From positions 1 through 64,000 of the forward strand of contig CANIPU010000006.1 in assembly GCA_947469485.1 (NCBI GenBank): a stretch of 64,000 nt of DNA. The letters are read 5' to 3'. Position numbers and translations under genes: made by a program. The notes beneath the pieces are model-generated. The model did not search any database and was not told the origin of the DNA. It was given only the letters and a program-made list of their open reading frames with translations. Origin of the DNA: Chitinophagaceae bacterium (GTDB lineage Bacteria > Bacteroidota > Bacteroidia > Chitinophagales > UBA10324). Shown piece by piece: positions 43,131 to 51,860 of the stretch. Position 1 is the first letter of the stretch. Every line of letters starts with the position of its first letter.

Positions 43131-44078
43131 TTACTGTATTTTGAATGAACAAAATAGTTGAACATATGTTGGTGCTGTTCCCGAAGGAATTTCAGTAGGA
43201 GTGGAGTGCTGTCCATCCTGAACATAGGCTCTTATGTAAACAATATCGCCAATGTTCCATTGTGAAGTATTAACGGTATAATGTAAAAAATAGGGAGCAG
43301 GTCCCCATCCCCAACCTGGGGCATAAAACGGACTGATTTCAACTGTCATTGGATTTGCTACAGCATTGTCAAAATTATTCGGATCAGTACTAAATTTAAT
43401 TTTGTTATATGTAAATAGAGGAGGGAGTGTAATGTCATCGTACAAGCCCATCCAGATTGTAATATCTGAATTTGCCGGAGCATAAAATGGATAATAAGAA
43501 GCTGTTCCTCTTATTGAATCAATTCGTTGGTTGCCACTATTCGGAAGGTATGCAACCAATCCAAAAAAGGCTGGTTCGGTATTCGCCTGATTCATTTCGT
43601 TACCAAAAATGTCTTTTGCCCCGGAGTTTATCCAATTCGTAATCATTTTTATTTGTGATTTAGGCAAAGTATCATACAAAGGCATTCTTCCAAGTACTGC
43701 ATCATCAGTAGTAATTCTTTCATGCAACCAGCTTAATGTGGTATCATGCGGCACAACACGATATGTAAAAGCTGAATCAGCATTATTTTTTTTAACGGGG
43801 GCAAATACTAATGTGTAATATGAACTTTGAACAGTCCTGAAGTCGGGTTCAAAATTACCATCATGACAACCCGGTACTGCGCATTTTACACTGATTATGT
43901 ATTTATGTATACCAAGAAATGTATTGGAATCAATTGGTACATCAGGAATTCCATTGTCATCATAATTTATAGTGTCGTAAGGATTATCTCCAATAGTTCC
44001 CTGCAAAGTGGTACCAGTTTTTTTACAGGAAAATATAATAGAAACACAACCAAAAAGAATCAGAATTTTTTTAACCAT
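43131..44078 (-). CDS. Lipoprotein with atypical CX4CH haem-like motif, 315 aa
   Basis: Lipoprotein signal (LFGCVSIIFSCKKTG). Residues about 60-150 resemble the planctomycete-type cytochrome c domain: HKYIISVKCAVPGCHDGNFEPDF has two cysteines and a histidine spaced CX4CH instead of CX2CH; later RMPLYDTLPKSQIKMITNWINSGA is the usual Met-to-helix end of that domain, with Met possibly as ligand. The C-terminal part (about 165-315) is a beta-sandwich-like region. Haem binding is plausible but untested, since CX4CH needs an unusual lyase tolerance. It is gene four of a five-gene operon. Confidence 0.75.
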   Translation of the reverse strand: MVKKILILFGCVSIIFSCKKTGTTLQGTIGDNPYDTINYDDNGIPDVPIDSNTFLGIHKYIISVKCAVPGCHDGNFEPDFRTVQSSYYTLVFAPVKKNNADSAFTYRVVPHDTTLSWLHERITTDDAVLGRMPLYDTLPKSQIKMITNWINSGAKDIFGNEMNQANTEPAFFGLVAYLPNSGNQRIDSIRGTASYYPFYAPANSDITIWMGLYDDITLPPLFTYNKIKFSTDPNNFDNAVANPMTVEISPFYAPGWGWGPAPYFLHYTVNTSQWNIGDIVYIRAYVQDGQHSTPTEIPSGTAPTYVQLFCSFKIQ

Positions 44079-44138
44079 TATTTTCTTTTTTCAGTTTTCA
44101 ATGACTAGTTACTAAATAAGTTGATACATTTTTTGTTT

Positions 44139-45470
44139 CTAAATAAATGCTTGAGTTAAAACCTGACCTGGCAACATACCACTCGGAATCTGATCGTAAA
44201 AGCCAAGTATGTGAGCAATGGTTGGAACAATATCAATTGTTTGACCAACCGGATTTCCTGCGCTTCCCAACGATAAGTTCTGATTTACTTTATTCGGAGG
44301 CCCAACGATTAAGGCAAAAACGCGACGGGAATTTGCATCGGAAGTGTGATCAAAAGCACGCAATCCATTTGCGTCATAAACATTATTTGGTAAATCATTT
44401 CTGCCGTGATCAGGCATGCAAATCATTATTGTATCATTTTGTAATACAGGATCATTTTGAATTTTATTCCATAACCATCCTACACCATAATCTGCTTTAT
44501 GCATATTTCTCAAATACCCTGTGAAATCAGAATGGCAGGTATCTAAATTGAAAGTATTAATTACCGTTAACTCAGGATGAAAATTCTTCAGAACCTCCCA
44601 TGTATATTGAATATTGATAAGGTCGCCGGTCATTTCATAAGTGGGAATTCCATTTGGTAATGGAAAATCCACTGTTCCGTTTTGTGTTCTGTTTAAAACA
44701 TCCTTCATGAAAGCATGTATTGCTTCTTTATCTGTTGAATTATTAATTATTCCGGGAAGATCAGAAGCTGATTTATCAAAGTTGCTATCAAAGAAATTTT
44801 TAATGGAATTCAGTCGGCCAACATCATCTGGCTGAAGAGTCAGACCATTATTTAAATAATCCAAACCAATATTTCCGAATGTAGAATAAGGCCTGAAATA
44901 ATTAGCTCCGTACATAGGACCATACATTCCATGCTTGCTATAATTCAATGCAGGATAGGGACCTAAACCTTCACTCATCCACCAAGCATTGATTGCACTT
45001 TTTGCAGGGTCATTGTGGCGACGATAATATTCAAACACAGTTGGAAAATCGGGGTTGATTGCAAGATTGGTTCCTACATCAGTATAGTTTCCTGTAATGG
45101 CGGCTGTGTGACCGTTGTAATGACCGGTAGGGCCTTGTGCATATTCCAACTCTTTAAAAAATGTCCCCTGAGATGCAAGTGATGAACCTTGAATTGGATT
45201 CCACGGTGTATAAAGCAGATTGCTGCTTGGCATTGCTCCTGAAAACATATTTGGCATAATGTTTCCCGAATTAGCACCTTGATAAGTTAAGTATGCCTGA
45301 TCAACTGATTCCTGATGCCGTACACCACCGGCAAACAAAACCAGAACAACATGATTCACTATTCTATCACCTGCGGCGGCAAACAACCTTCCACTTGGTA
45401 AAATATATGGAGCGAAAAAAGTTCCTGCTGTTGCTAAGCCTGCTTTTTTAATAAATGATCTGCGCTTCAT
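44139..45470 (-). CDS. Tat-exported DUF1501-like / alkaline-phosphatase-fold protein, 443 aa
   Basis: A twin-arginine signal (MKRRSFIKKAGLATAGTFFA) marks Tat export. The body resembles DUF1501 proteins, which have an alkaline-phosphatase/sulfatase-like fold: VNHVVLVLFAGGVRHQESVD near the start, GPTGHYNGHTAAITGNYTD in the middle and MICMPDHGRNDLPNNVYDANG followed by AFDHTSD near the end, with Asp and His that could hold metals. DUF1501 genes typically lie beside DUF1549/DUF1553 genes in Planctomycetes, and a DUF1549-like gene is two genes upstream here. Substrate unknown. Confidence 0.75.
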   Translation of the reverse strand: MKRRSFIKKAGLATAGTFFAPYILPSGRLFAAAGDRIVNHVVLVLFAGGVRHQESVDQAYLTYQGANSGNIMPNMFSGAMPSSNLLYTPWNPIQGSSLASQGTFFKELEYAQGPTGHYNGHTAAITGNYTDVGTNLAINPDFPTVFEYYRRHNDPAKSAINAWWMSEGLGPYPALNYSKHGMYGPMYGANYFRPYSTFGNIGLDYLNNGLTLQPDDVGRLNSIKNFFDSNFDKSASDLPGIINNSTDKEAIHAFMKDVLNRTQNGTVDFPLPNGIPTYEMTGDLINIQYTWEVLKNFHPELTVINTFNLDTCHSDFTGYLRNMHKADYGVGWLWNKIQNDPVLQNDTIMICMPDHGRNDLPNNVYDANGLRAFDHTSDANSRRVFALIVGPPNKVNQNLSLGSAGNPVGQTIDIVPTIAHILGFYDQIPSGMLPGQVLTQAFI

Positions 45471-45485
45471 ATTTATTTGTAAGGT

Positions 45486-45992
45486 TTAGTAAAACATGTA
45501 TTCATTTGAAAGTGCAAAGGCAGCATAAACTATTTCAGGAGTGATATTACTGTCATTCTGAATCAGGTTTTTTAAATATATTTTTTCGTATTCAGTTGGA
45601 TTTCTTAAGTAAAACCTTTGATATGTTGAAGTAATAAATGCATTAAGATCAGCCTGCATTTGGGTTTGTGTTGGAATAGAAATTCCTGGAAGTGTTAGAA
45701 ACCGTTCAAGTATTAATTGGTTAGCAAGCCCTTTGTCTCCGATACTGAGAATGGCTTCGCCAATATTATTTAAATCAGAACCTGGAATATTTTGATTAAA
45801 CAAATCAGAAAATAAAATGCTGATGTATTGTAAGCTGCTCTTCTGTTTGTTTTTTTCAGCATTGCTTGTGTAAAGAGTAACAGGGGTAACTTCATAATAC
45901 ACATTGTCATAAACATTTTGTTTCAACACTTCTTTCTTACACGAAGAAAAAATGATGGTTGAAAAAAAAACAAGAAGAAAAATATTTTTCAT
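45486..45992 (-). CDS. Lipoprotein, 168 aa, of the DUF1549/DUF1501-like operon
   Basis: Lipobox (FSTIIFSSCKKEV). The remaining 145 residues are helical. The end, QRFYLRNPTEYEKIYLKNLI and PEIVYAAFALSNEYMFY, resembles the end of the protein encoded next upstream (LQYLLRNPTSGEMGLETQ, KLVSTDEYAGF), so the two may share a domain. The RxPTxxE pattern is also found in DUF1549 proteins. Spacing to the neighbours is 15 and 19 bases, so it is part of the operon. Function unknown. Confidence 0.7.
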   Translation of the reverse strand: MKNIFLLVFFSTIIFSSCKKEVLKQNVYDNVYYEVTPVTLYTSNAEKNKQKSSLQYISILFSDLFNQNIPGSDLNNIGEAILSIGDKGLANQLILERFLTLPGISIPTQTQMQADLNAFITSTYQRFYLRNPTEYEKIYLKNLIQNDSNITPEIVYAAFALSNEYMFY

Positions 45993-46011
45993 TTTTAAGT
46001 TTTCATTTTAT

Positions 46012-46920
46012 TTAAAACCCTGCATATTCATCAGTACTTACTAATTTCTTTATCATCGTTTTCCAATCAAGACTGGTGTTTAGCAATTGTGTTTCCAACC
46101 CCATTTCTCCGCTCGTCGGGTTTCTTAATAAATATTGCAGATAACATTTTCTAATAAACCCTTCAATAAACTCAGGAGAATTTACCATAATTATTTCATA
46201 ATCGCCTTTACTGGTTCCGCTCTGATCGAATAAAGTTGTTGATGCCCCATCAACCATTGAGCCGGCGTATTGAAGTTCTGAAGTAGTTGGGGCGCGCAGA
46301 AATAAATCGTCAAAGCTTCCTTTTACAAAATTCTCAGTACCCATATTAACCTGATCATAGAAATAATTATCTAAAAAGCGCCGATAAAACTCACGGATGG
46401 AAATGGAGCTGTTCTTTAAATCATCAACACATGTATTTAAATTGTTAAAACGAAGAAGTTCTGCATAGTAATAAGGCAGATTTTGAGTATAACCATTAAT
46501 TGAATCATAATAAATGAAAGTATAAAACTGAGTTATTTCATCATTTATATCAACGGTATCAATTCCATTGGTCATATCAGCGCTTGTTAAATCAAATAAA
46601 CGGTTGTAGAAATCGCTATTGGTCAACAATTGATCAGCTATTACACCTCGTGAAGTTGCACTTAAATTATTTGATTTTAAGTATGTGAAATGGTCATCCA
46701 GTTCGACAGTGGTAGGTTGTCGGCCAATAAGATCAACATATAATTTATTGATGTAAAGTTTAATCTGTAACTCAGAAATACCATTATATGGAGGGGGTTC
46801 ATTACCCGTTATTGTAGTATCAAGATGATTATCTATAAGTAACGGATCTTTTTTACAGGAAGAAAAAAAGATGGCTGAACTTAAAGTAAAAATGAAGGCG
46901 AGATAAAGTATCCTATGCAT
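46012..46920 (-). CDS. DUF1549-like lipoprotein, first gene of the operon, 302 aa
   Basis: Lipobox (LSSAIFFSSCKKDPL). At about residue 50 begins ELQIKLYINKLYVDLIGRQPTTVE, close to the signature that opens DUF1549 (short helix, L-D-L-x-G-R-x-P-T-x-x-E). The whole is helical, with repeated RxPT/S motifs near 72, 210 and 270. It lacks a visible cytochrome domain, which here is a separate gene (43131). In Planctomycetes DUF1549, DUF1553 and DUF1501 proteins occur together; their function is not established. The gene starts the operon, 68 bases after the MerR gene stop on the same strand. Confidence 0.7.
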   Translation of the reverse strand: MHRILYLAFIFTLSSAIFFSSCKKDPLLIDNHLDTTITGNEPPPYNGISELQIKLYINKLYVDLIGRQPTTVELDDHFTYLKSNNLSATSRGVIADQLLTNSDFYNRLFDLTSADMTNGIDTVDINDEITQFYTFIYYDSINGYTQNLPYYYAELLRFNNLNTCVDDLKNSSISIREFYRRFLDNYFYDQVNMGTENFVKGSFDDLFLRAPTTSELQYAGSMVDGASTTLFDQSGTSKGDYEIIMVNSPEFIEGFIRKCYLQYLLRNPTSGEMGLETQLLNTSLDWKTMIKKLVSTDEYAGF

Positions 46921-46988
46921 GCAGTTCGTTAAGACGAAAGTGATTGAAAAAAGTTTAATTTGTAAAGAACGAAAATTTCTAAATGGTA

Positions 46989-47423
46989 TTATTCCGATTT
47001 GGCAGGATCGATGAAAGTTATTACAGTTTGTTGTAAAACATTTTCTTCAGGCAAATTAAAATTCGGTTTACTCTTTTCACCTGTTTGATCTAATTGCAAT
47101 TTCATTTGGGTGAGAAATGATTTTATGTTTTCCAGCGAATTAACGATTTTCATTCGCTCTTGTAACTCATCACGATTCTCCCGCAACTTAATTTTTGCCC
47201 CTTCAATTGTGTATCCTCTTTCTTTAATAAGTTCCTTTATTATTCTTATATTCTCAACATCTTTCTTAGTGAAAAATCGATCTCCTTTCGCATTTTTTTT
47301 CGGCATAAGAATGTCGAATTCATTTTCCCAGTAGCGAACATTCGATACATTCAAATCGAACATGGCAGCCACTTCGCCAATTGTGTAATAAACCTTTTCG
47401 GGTTGTTTCTCTTCATCCAACAT
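46989..47423 (-). CDS. MerR-family transcription regulator, 144 aa
   Basis: Residues 8-80 are a MerR winged helix-turn-helix: VYYTIGEVAAMFDLNVSNVRYW, ENEFDILMPKKNAKGDRFFT and DVENIRIIKELIKERGYTIE. A short coiled-coil dimer helix follows (about 85-115) and the tail has no metal- or drug-binding cysteines, so the ligand is unknown. This short MerR form is common in Bacteroidota. It lies upstream of the DUF1549-like operon on the same strand, and divergent from the gene at 47590. Confidence 0.88.
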   Translation of the reverse strand: MLDEEKQPEKVYYTIGEVAAMFDLNVSNVRYWENEFDILMPKKNAKGDRFFTKKDVENIRIIKELIKERGYTIEGAKIKLRENRDELQERMKIVNSLENIKSFLTQMKLQLDQTGEKSKPNFNLPEENVLQQTVITFIDPAKSE

Positions 47424-47574
47424 GCTGAAAAAATAAAACTGTAATTTGGATTAACAAATAGTTTTTTAGCAAAGGAATTAACATTGACAGTATTTTGTGG
47501 ACATTCAAAATTCAATTTGGTGAATTTTTATAAAATATGTTCGCATATCTTCTCGTTTATTTTATTTCAACAGA

Positions 47575-47582
47575 TACTTTTG
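47575..47582 (+). promoter_or_regulatory. Promoter -7 element TACTTTTG
   Basis: Matches TAnnTTTG and ends seven bases before the ATG of the 125-residue lipoprotein gene, which would make the transcript almost leaderless. Confidence 0.4.
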
Positions 47583-47589
47583 TAAAATC

Positions 47590-47967
47590 ATGAAAAAAAA
47601 TTTCATCCTGCTTTTTACTGTTCTTTTTTTTTCCTGCAATTCACATGAAAAAACGGAAGGTGATTCGAATTACAATACCTCTTTAGAAAAAATTCAGAAC
47701 GGAATGACTTTCGAAGAAGTTGAATCTGTTACCGGATTATCATACAAGGTGGAAGACCTTGGAAAATCAGAAACTGAAGCAGGCGATACCTCACACCTGA
47801 TTCAATGGCTTTTCGGAACCAATCAATCTATAATGTTTACGAATGGAAAAGTTTCAGGGGTTGAATTGAATATTAGAGCTACTCAGGAAAGAATTCAACA
47901 TATTATCGATAGTGCAAAGGCATCTGGTGGTGAAAATGGAAATGCAATTATTCAACCCCAGCGATAA
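47590..47967 (+). CDS. Small lipoprotein, SmpA/OmlA-like, 125 aa
   Basis: Lipobox (LFTVLFFSCNSHE). The core LEKIQNGMTFEEVESVTGLS, then HLIQWLFGTNQSIMFTNGKV, has the order helix with xGMTxxEV, then paired strands, of the SmpA/OmlA (BamE-like) fold. Whether it is a BamE homologue or another small lipoprotein of that fold cannot be decided. It lies three bases upstream of the oxidase gene, so both are translated together. Outer- or periplasmic-membrane location is likely. Confidence 0.72.
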   Translation: MKKNFILLFTVLFFSCNSHEKTEGDSNYNTSLEKIQNGMTFEEVESVTGLSYKVEDLGKSETEAGDTSHLIQWLFGTNQSIMFTNGKVSGVELNIRATQERIQHIIDSAKASGGENGNAIIQPQR

Positions 47968-47970
47968 TAT

Positions 47971-49383
47971 ATGAGTTTGAATTTTGGTGTTATTTCAGAA
48001 GAAATTATTGCTGAATTAAAGACAGTTATAGGGAAAGAATTTGTACTTGCTGATGAAGAAAACAAACTTCATTATGGTCATGATGAAACCGAAGATTTAG
48101 TTTTTAAACCAGGAGTTATTGTTCGACCATCTAGTACAAGTGAAGTAAGTGCAGTGATGAAATTATGTTTCGATAGAAATATTCCTGTAACTCCCCGAGG
48201 TGCCGGAACAGGTTTAAGTGGTGGTGCGCTTCCTGTTTTTGGAGGTGTGCTGCTTTCGATGGACCGATTCAATAAAATTATTTTTATTGATGAAGAAAAT
48301 TTTCAGGTAACTGTTGAGCCTGGAGTAATTACAGAAGTTTTACAGAACACGGTGAAAGAAAAGGGTTTATTTTATCCGCCTGACCCGGCGAGTAAAGGTT
48401 CGTGTTTCATTGGCGGAAACATTGCTGAAAATTCAGGCGGACCAAAAGCAGTGAAATATGGAGTTGTGAAAGATTATGTATTGAATCTCGAAATGGTTTT
48501 GCCAAACGGTGAAATCATCTGGACCGGAGCAAATGTGCTAAAGAATGCGACAGGTTATAATCTGACTCAACTTATTGTTGGCAGTGAAGGTACTCTCGGT
48601 ATTGCAACAAAAATTGTATTGCGATTAATTCCACATCCTACTAATGATGTATTGATGCTTGCACCATTTTCTTCAGCAGAAAAAGCTTGCGAAGCAGTAA
48701 ATGCAATTTTCAGAGCCGGAGTTTCTCCATCTGGATTGGAGTTTATGGAGCGCGATGCAATTGAGTGGGCAGCAAAACACATTGGTGAAACAAATTTGCC
48801 AGTAAACGAAAACATTGAAGCGCACCTGTTAATTGAAGTTGATGGAAATGACATGGATGCGCTGTATCGCGATGCCGAAAAAATTACTGAAGTGTTACAA
48901 CAGTTCCATTGCGGTGAAATTTTGTTTGCTGATACTGCACAGCAAAAATCAGATTTGTGGAAACTGCGCAGAAGTGTTGCCGAAGCTGTGAAAATGAATT
49001 CCGTTTATAAAGAAGAAGATACTGTGGTACCTCGCGCAAAATTGCCGCAGTTATTGAAAGGAGTAAAAACTATCAGCAAAAATTTCGGATTCAAATCAGT
49101 TTGTTATGGTCACGCCGGTGATGGCAACTTGCATGTAAATATCATCAAAGGAAATCTGACTGATGATGAATGGAATAACAATATCACTGAAGGCATTCGC
49201 GAAATTTTTAAACTTGTAATTGAACTCGGAGGGACACTTTCCGGTGAACATGGAATTGGGTTTGTACAAAAACCATATATGGAAATTGCATTCAACAAAA
49301 CACAACTTCAATTAATGAAGGATATCAAAAAAGTTTTCGACCCGAAAGGCATAATGAATCCGGGCAAAATATTTGCAGACTAA
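47971..49383 (+). CDS. FAD-linked oxidase, glycolate oxidase GlcD / D-lactate dehydrogenase family, 470 aa
   Basis: FAD-binding type 4 domain at about 35-215: VRPSSTSEVSAVMKLCFDR, PVTPRGAGTGLSGGALPVFG, GGNIAENSGGPKAVKYGV and GSEGTLGIATKI. The FAD-oxidase C-terminal domain (about 215-465) ends with the metal and substrate histidines in VCYGHAGDGNLHVNI and SGEHGIGFVQ. It oxidises a 2-hydroxy acid such as D-lactate or glycolate, passing electrons to quinone or cytochrome. The partner subunits GlcE and GlcF are not next to it, which favours a single-subunit D-lactate dehydrogenase role. Confidence 0.93.
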   Translation: MSLNFGVISEEIIAELKTVIGKEFVLADEENKLHYGHDETEDLVFKPGVIVRPSSTSEVSAVMKLCFDRNIPVTPRGAGTGLSGGALPVFGGVLLSMDRFNKIIFIDEENFQVTVEPGVITEVLQNTVKEKGLFYPPDPASKGSCFIGGNIAENSGGPKAVKYGVVKDYVLNLEMVLPNGEIIWTGANVLKNATGYNLTQLIVGSEGTLGIATKIVLRLIPHPTNDVLMLAPFSSAEKACEAVNAIFRAGVSPSGLEFMERDAIEWAAKHIGETNLPVNENIEAHLLIEVDGNDMDALYRDAEKITEVLQQFHCGEILFADTAQQKSDLWKLRRSVAEAVKMNSVYKEEDTVVPRAKLPQLLKGVKTISKNFGFKSVCYGHAGDGNLHVNIIKGNLTDDEWNNNITEGIREIFKLVIELGGTLSGEHGIGFVQKPYMEIAFNKTQLQLMKDIKKVFDPKGIMNPGKIFAD

Positions 49384-49392
49384 ATTCGCATC

Positions 49393-49968
49393 ATGAAAAA
49401 AATAATAATTCTTTTTCTCTCCGTTTTATTTTCAATCAATTTGTTTGCTCAAAGCGACAATAGTTTAAAAGACACGCCATGGTTGGCCAAGCAACGGTTT
49501 TACCTGGGTGGAACAGGTGGATTGAGTTTCGGACAAGTCACCTATGTTGAAGTGGCGCCACTTGTTGGTTATAAATTAACAGACCGGTTTTCAATTGGTA
49601 TCAATCCAAAATATACTTACATTCATTATAAGTATACAAATAACGGACAGTATAGCACTCCTGATTATGAAACTCATATTTGGGGAGGAAGTTTTTTTGC
49701 GCGTTACTTTATTCTTGACAATGTGTTTCTGAGTGGAGAATATGAATTGAATAACTATGAAGCACTTGTTGTACTACCCAATTTTGCAGGATACGAAGTT
49801 AGAAGAATTACTGTAGGCTCTTTATTACTTGGCGGAGGATATTTTCAACGATTTGGCAATGGAGGTTCTGGGTTATCAATACAGGTTTTATACGATGTAT
49901 TGCAAAATCCATACTCTCCATATTATGGTATACCGGTTATCAGAGCAGGCGCAGTATTTGGATTTTAA
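49393..49968 (+). CDS. Outer-membrane beta-barrel protein, 191 aa
   Basis: Signal peptide (IILFLSVLFSINLFAQ) then about eight amphipathic strands with aromatic belts, such as FYLGGTGGLSFGQVTYVEV, YKLTDRFSIGINPKYTYI, HIWGGSFFARYFIL and the closing IPVIRAGAVFGF that ends in Phe, the usual C-terminal residue of barrel proteins. Small eight-stranded barrel of unknown role. It starts nine bases after the oxidase gene, likely in the same transcript. Confidence 0.82.
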   Translation: MKKIIILFLSVLFSINLFAQSDNSLKDTPWLAKQRFYLGGTGGLSFGQVTYVEVAPLVGYKLTDRFSIGINPKYTYIHYKYTNNGQYSTPDYETHIWGGSFFARYFILDNVFLSGEYELNNYEALVVLPNFAGYEVRRITVGSLLLGGGYFQRFGNGGSGLSIQVLYDVLQNPYSPYYGIPVIRAGAVFGF

Positions 49969-50052
49969 AAAAAACATTGTCAGCAACATTTTTATAAATC
50001 ATTTTTTAGCATAGTTTTTATAAATATTTTTAGAAGCTATAAAAGCTTCAAA

Positions 50053-51816
50053 ATGGAATTAAAGAGAATATTTGACATACCTGCTTATCAGAAAGAAAAA
50101 TACCCTAAAAGTGATGCCCTCAATGCAAAAGAAAATGGTTTGTGGCGCGCATACAATATTGATGAATGCATTAACAACATCAACCATGTAAGTTTTGCAC
50201 TGCTCGCTTCAGGAATAAAAAAGGACGATAAAATTTCTATAATCAGCAACAATCGTCCCGAGTGGAATTTTGTTGATTTCGGAGCTATGCAGGTTGGCGC
50301 AGTGAATGTTCCGGTGTATCCAACCATTACCGAAGAAGATTATGTTTTTATTTTCAATGATGCGGAAGTGAAAATGGTTTTTGTGAGCAGCGAAGAATTG
50401 TTTCTGAAAATTCAGAACATTAAAAACAGAATTCCTTCATTGAAAGAAGTGTTCACATTCAATCAGGTGAAAGGCGCTTCACACTTTTCTGAATTCATGG
50501 AGCGAGGCAAAAACGGAAGTGTAACTGAATTGGAAAAAATAAAAAGTGAAATCACTTCAGATGATATTTCAACAATCATTTATACAAGCGGCACAACAGG
50601 ATTTCCGAAAGGAGTAATGCTTTCGCACTGGAATGTTTTGTCGGATGTGATTGCTGCAAAACCATTAATGCCTGTTGGTGAAAAAGATAAGGCGCTGAGT
50701 TTTCTTCCGCTTAATCACTCGTTCGAAAAAATGATTTCGTACTTGTATTTGTGTTACGGCATTTCAATTTATTATGCTGAAAGCATGGATACCATCGGCG
50801 ATAACCTGCGAGAAGTGAAGCCGCAAATAATGACTTGTGTTCCACGGCTGCTCGAAAAAGTTTATGAAAAAATTTTATCCAAAGGGCAAGAGCAAAAAGG
50901 AATAAAACGCGCACTTTTTTTCTGGGCACTATCGCTCGGTGAAAGATGGGACAATCAAAAATCAAATGGAATTTTTTATCACATACAGCTGGCAATAGCA
51001 AATAAATTGGTATTCAGCAAGTGGCGTGCAGCACTCGGTGGTCAATTAAAATGTGTTGTTACCGGTGCAGCTCCTATGCAGCATAAATTACTTAGGATTT
51101 TTACTGCAGCAAAAATCACCATTATGGAAGGATACGGATTAACCGAAACTTCGCCTGCAATTTCCGTAAGTCGATTTAATCTGGATGAAAATGTTATTGG
51201 CTGCGTTGGACCAGCTATTCCCGGAGTTGAAATTAAAATAGCTGAAGACGGAGAAATACTCTGCCGCGGAGCCATTGTGATGAAAGGTTATTACAAGCGC
51301 CCTGATTTAACTGCTGAAGTAATTGACAAAGATGGTTGGTTGCACACAGGCGATATTGGAGAATTGGTGAATGGAAAATTCTTAAAAATCACTGATCGCA
51401 AAAAGGAACTCTTTAAAACTTCGGGCGGAAAATATGTGGCACCTCAACCAATAGAAAATAAATTCAAGGAAGAAATGTTGATTGAACAAATGATGGTTGT
51501 AGGAGCATCCCGAAAATTTCCTGCTGCACTAATTGTTCCTGCTGCAAATAACTTGAAAGTGTGGTGTGGGCAGCATGGAATTAATTTCACAAATACCAGC
51601 GAGGTAATTCGCAATGAAGCAGTAAAGAAAAAATTTGAACAAATAGTGGAGGAAAACAATAAACTTTTCGGCCACAGCGAACAGATAAAGAAATTTACTC
51701 TTGTACCGAATGAATGGACTATTGCTGATGGAGAATTAACACCAACTTTAAAATTGAAAAGAAAAATTATTGAAAAGAAATTTGAGAAAGAAATAGAAGC
51801 AATGTATTCAGAATAG
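50053..51816 (+). CDS. Long-chain acyl-CoA ligase (AMP-binding), 587 aa
   Basis: Activates fatty acids with ATP and CoA. AMP-binding motifs: IIYTSGTTGFPKGVMLSHWN (about residues 172-191), MEGYGLTETSP, and GWLHTGDIGELV with ITDRKKELFKTSGGKYVAP carrying the catalytic Lys at the end. The N-terminal part (RAYNIDECINN, ALLASGIKKDDKISIISNNR) and the length are those of the FadD/long-chain type. It lies 44 bases before the fadN-like gene on the same strand, so fatty acid activation and oxidation are linked here, apart from the thiolase and dehydrogenase at 33-36 kb. Confidence 0.94.
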   Translation: MELKRIFDIPAYQKEKYPKSDALNAKENGLWRAYNIDECINNINHVSFALLASGIKKDDKISIISNNRPEWNFVDFGAMQVGAVNVPVYPTITEEDYVFIFNDAEVKMVFVSSEELFLKIQNIKNRIPSLKEVFTFNQVKGASHFSEFMERGKNGSVTELEKIKSEITSDDISTIIYTSGTTGFPKGVMLSHWNVLSDVIAAKPLMPVGEKDKALSFLPLNHSFEKMISYLYLCYGISIYYAESMDTIGDNLREVKPQIMTCVPRLLEKVYEKILSKGQEQKGIKRALFFWALSLGERWDNQKSNGIFYHIQLAIANKLVFSKWRAALGGQLKCVVTGAAPMQHKLLRIFTAAKITIMEGYGLTETSPAISVSRFNLDENVIGCVGPAIPGVEIKIAEDGEILCRGAIVMKGYYKRPDLTAEVIDKDGWLHTGDIGELVNGKFLKITDRKKELFKTSGGKYVAPQPIENKFKEEMLIEQMMVVGASRKFPAALIVPAANNLKVWCGQHGINFTNTSEVIRNEAVKKKFEQIVEENNKLFGHSEQIKKFTLVPNEWTIADGELTPTLKLKRKIIEKKFEKEIEAMYSE

Positions 51817-51860
51817 CAGACGGATTAATTATAAGTATTAAGCAGAAAGATGAAATACAA

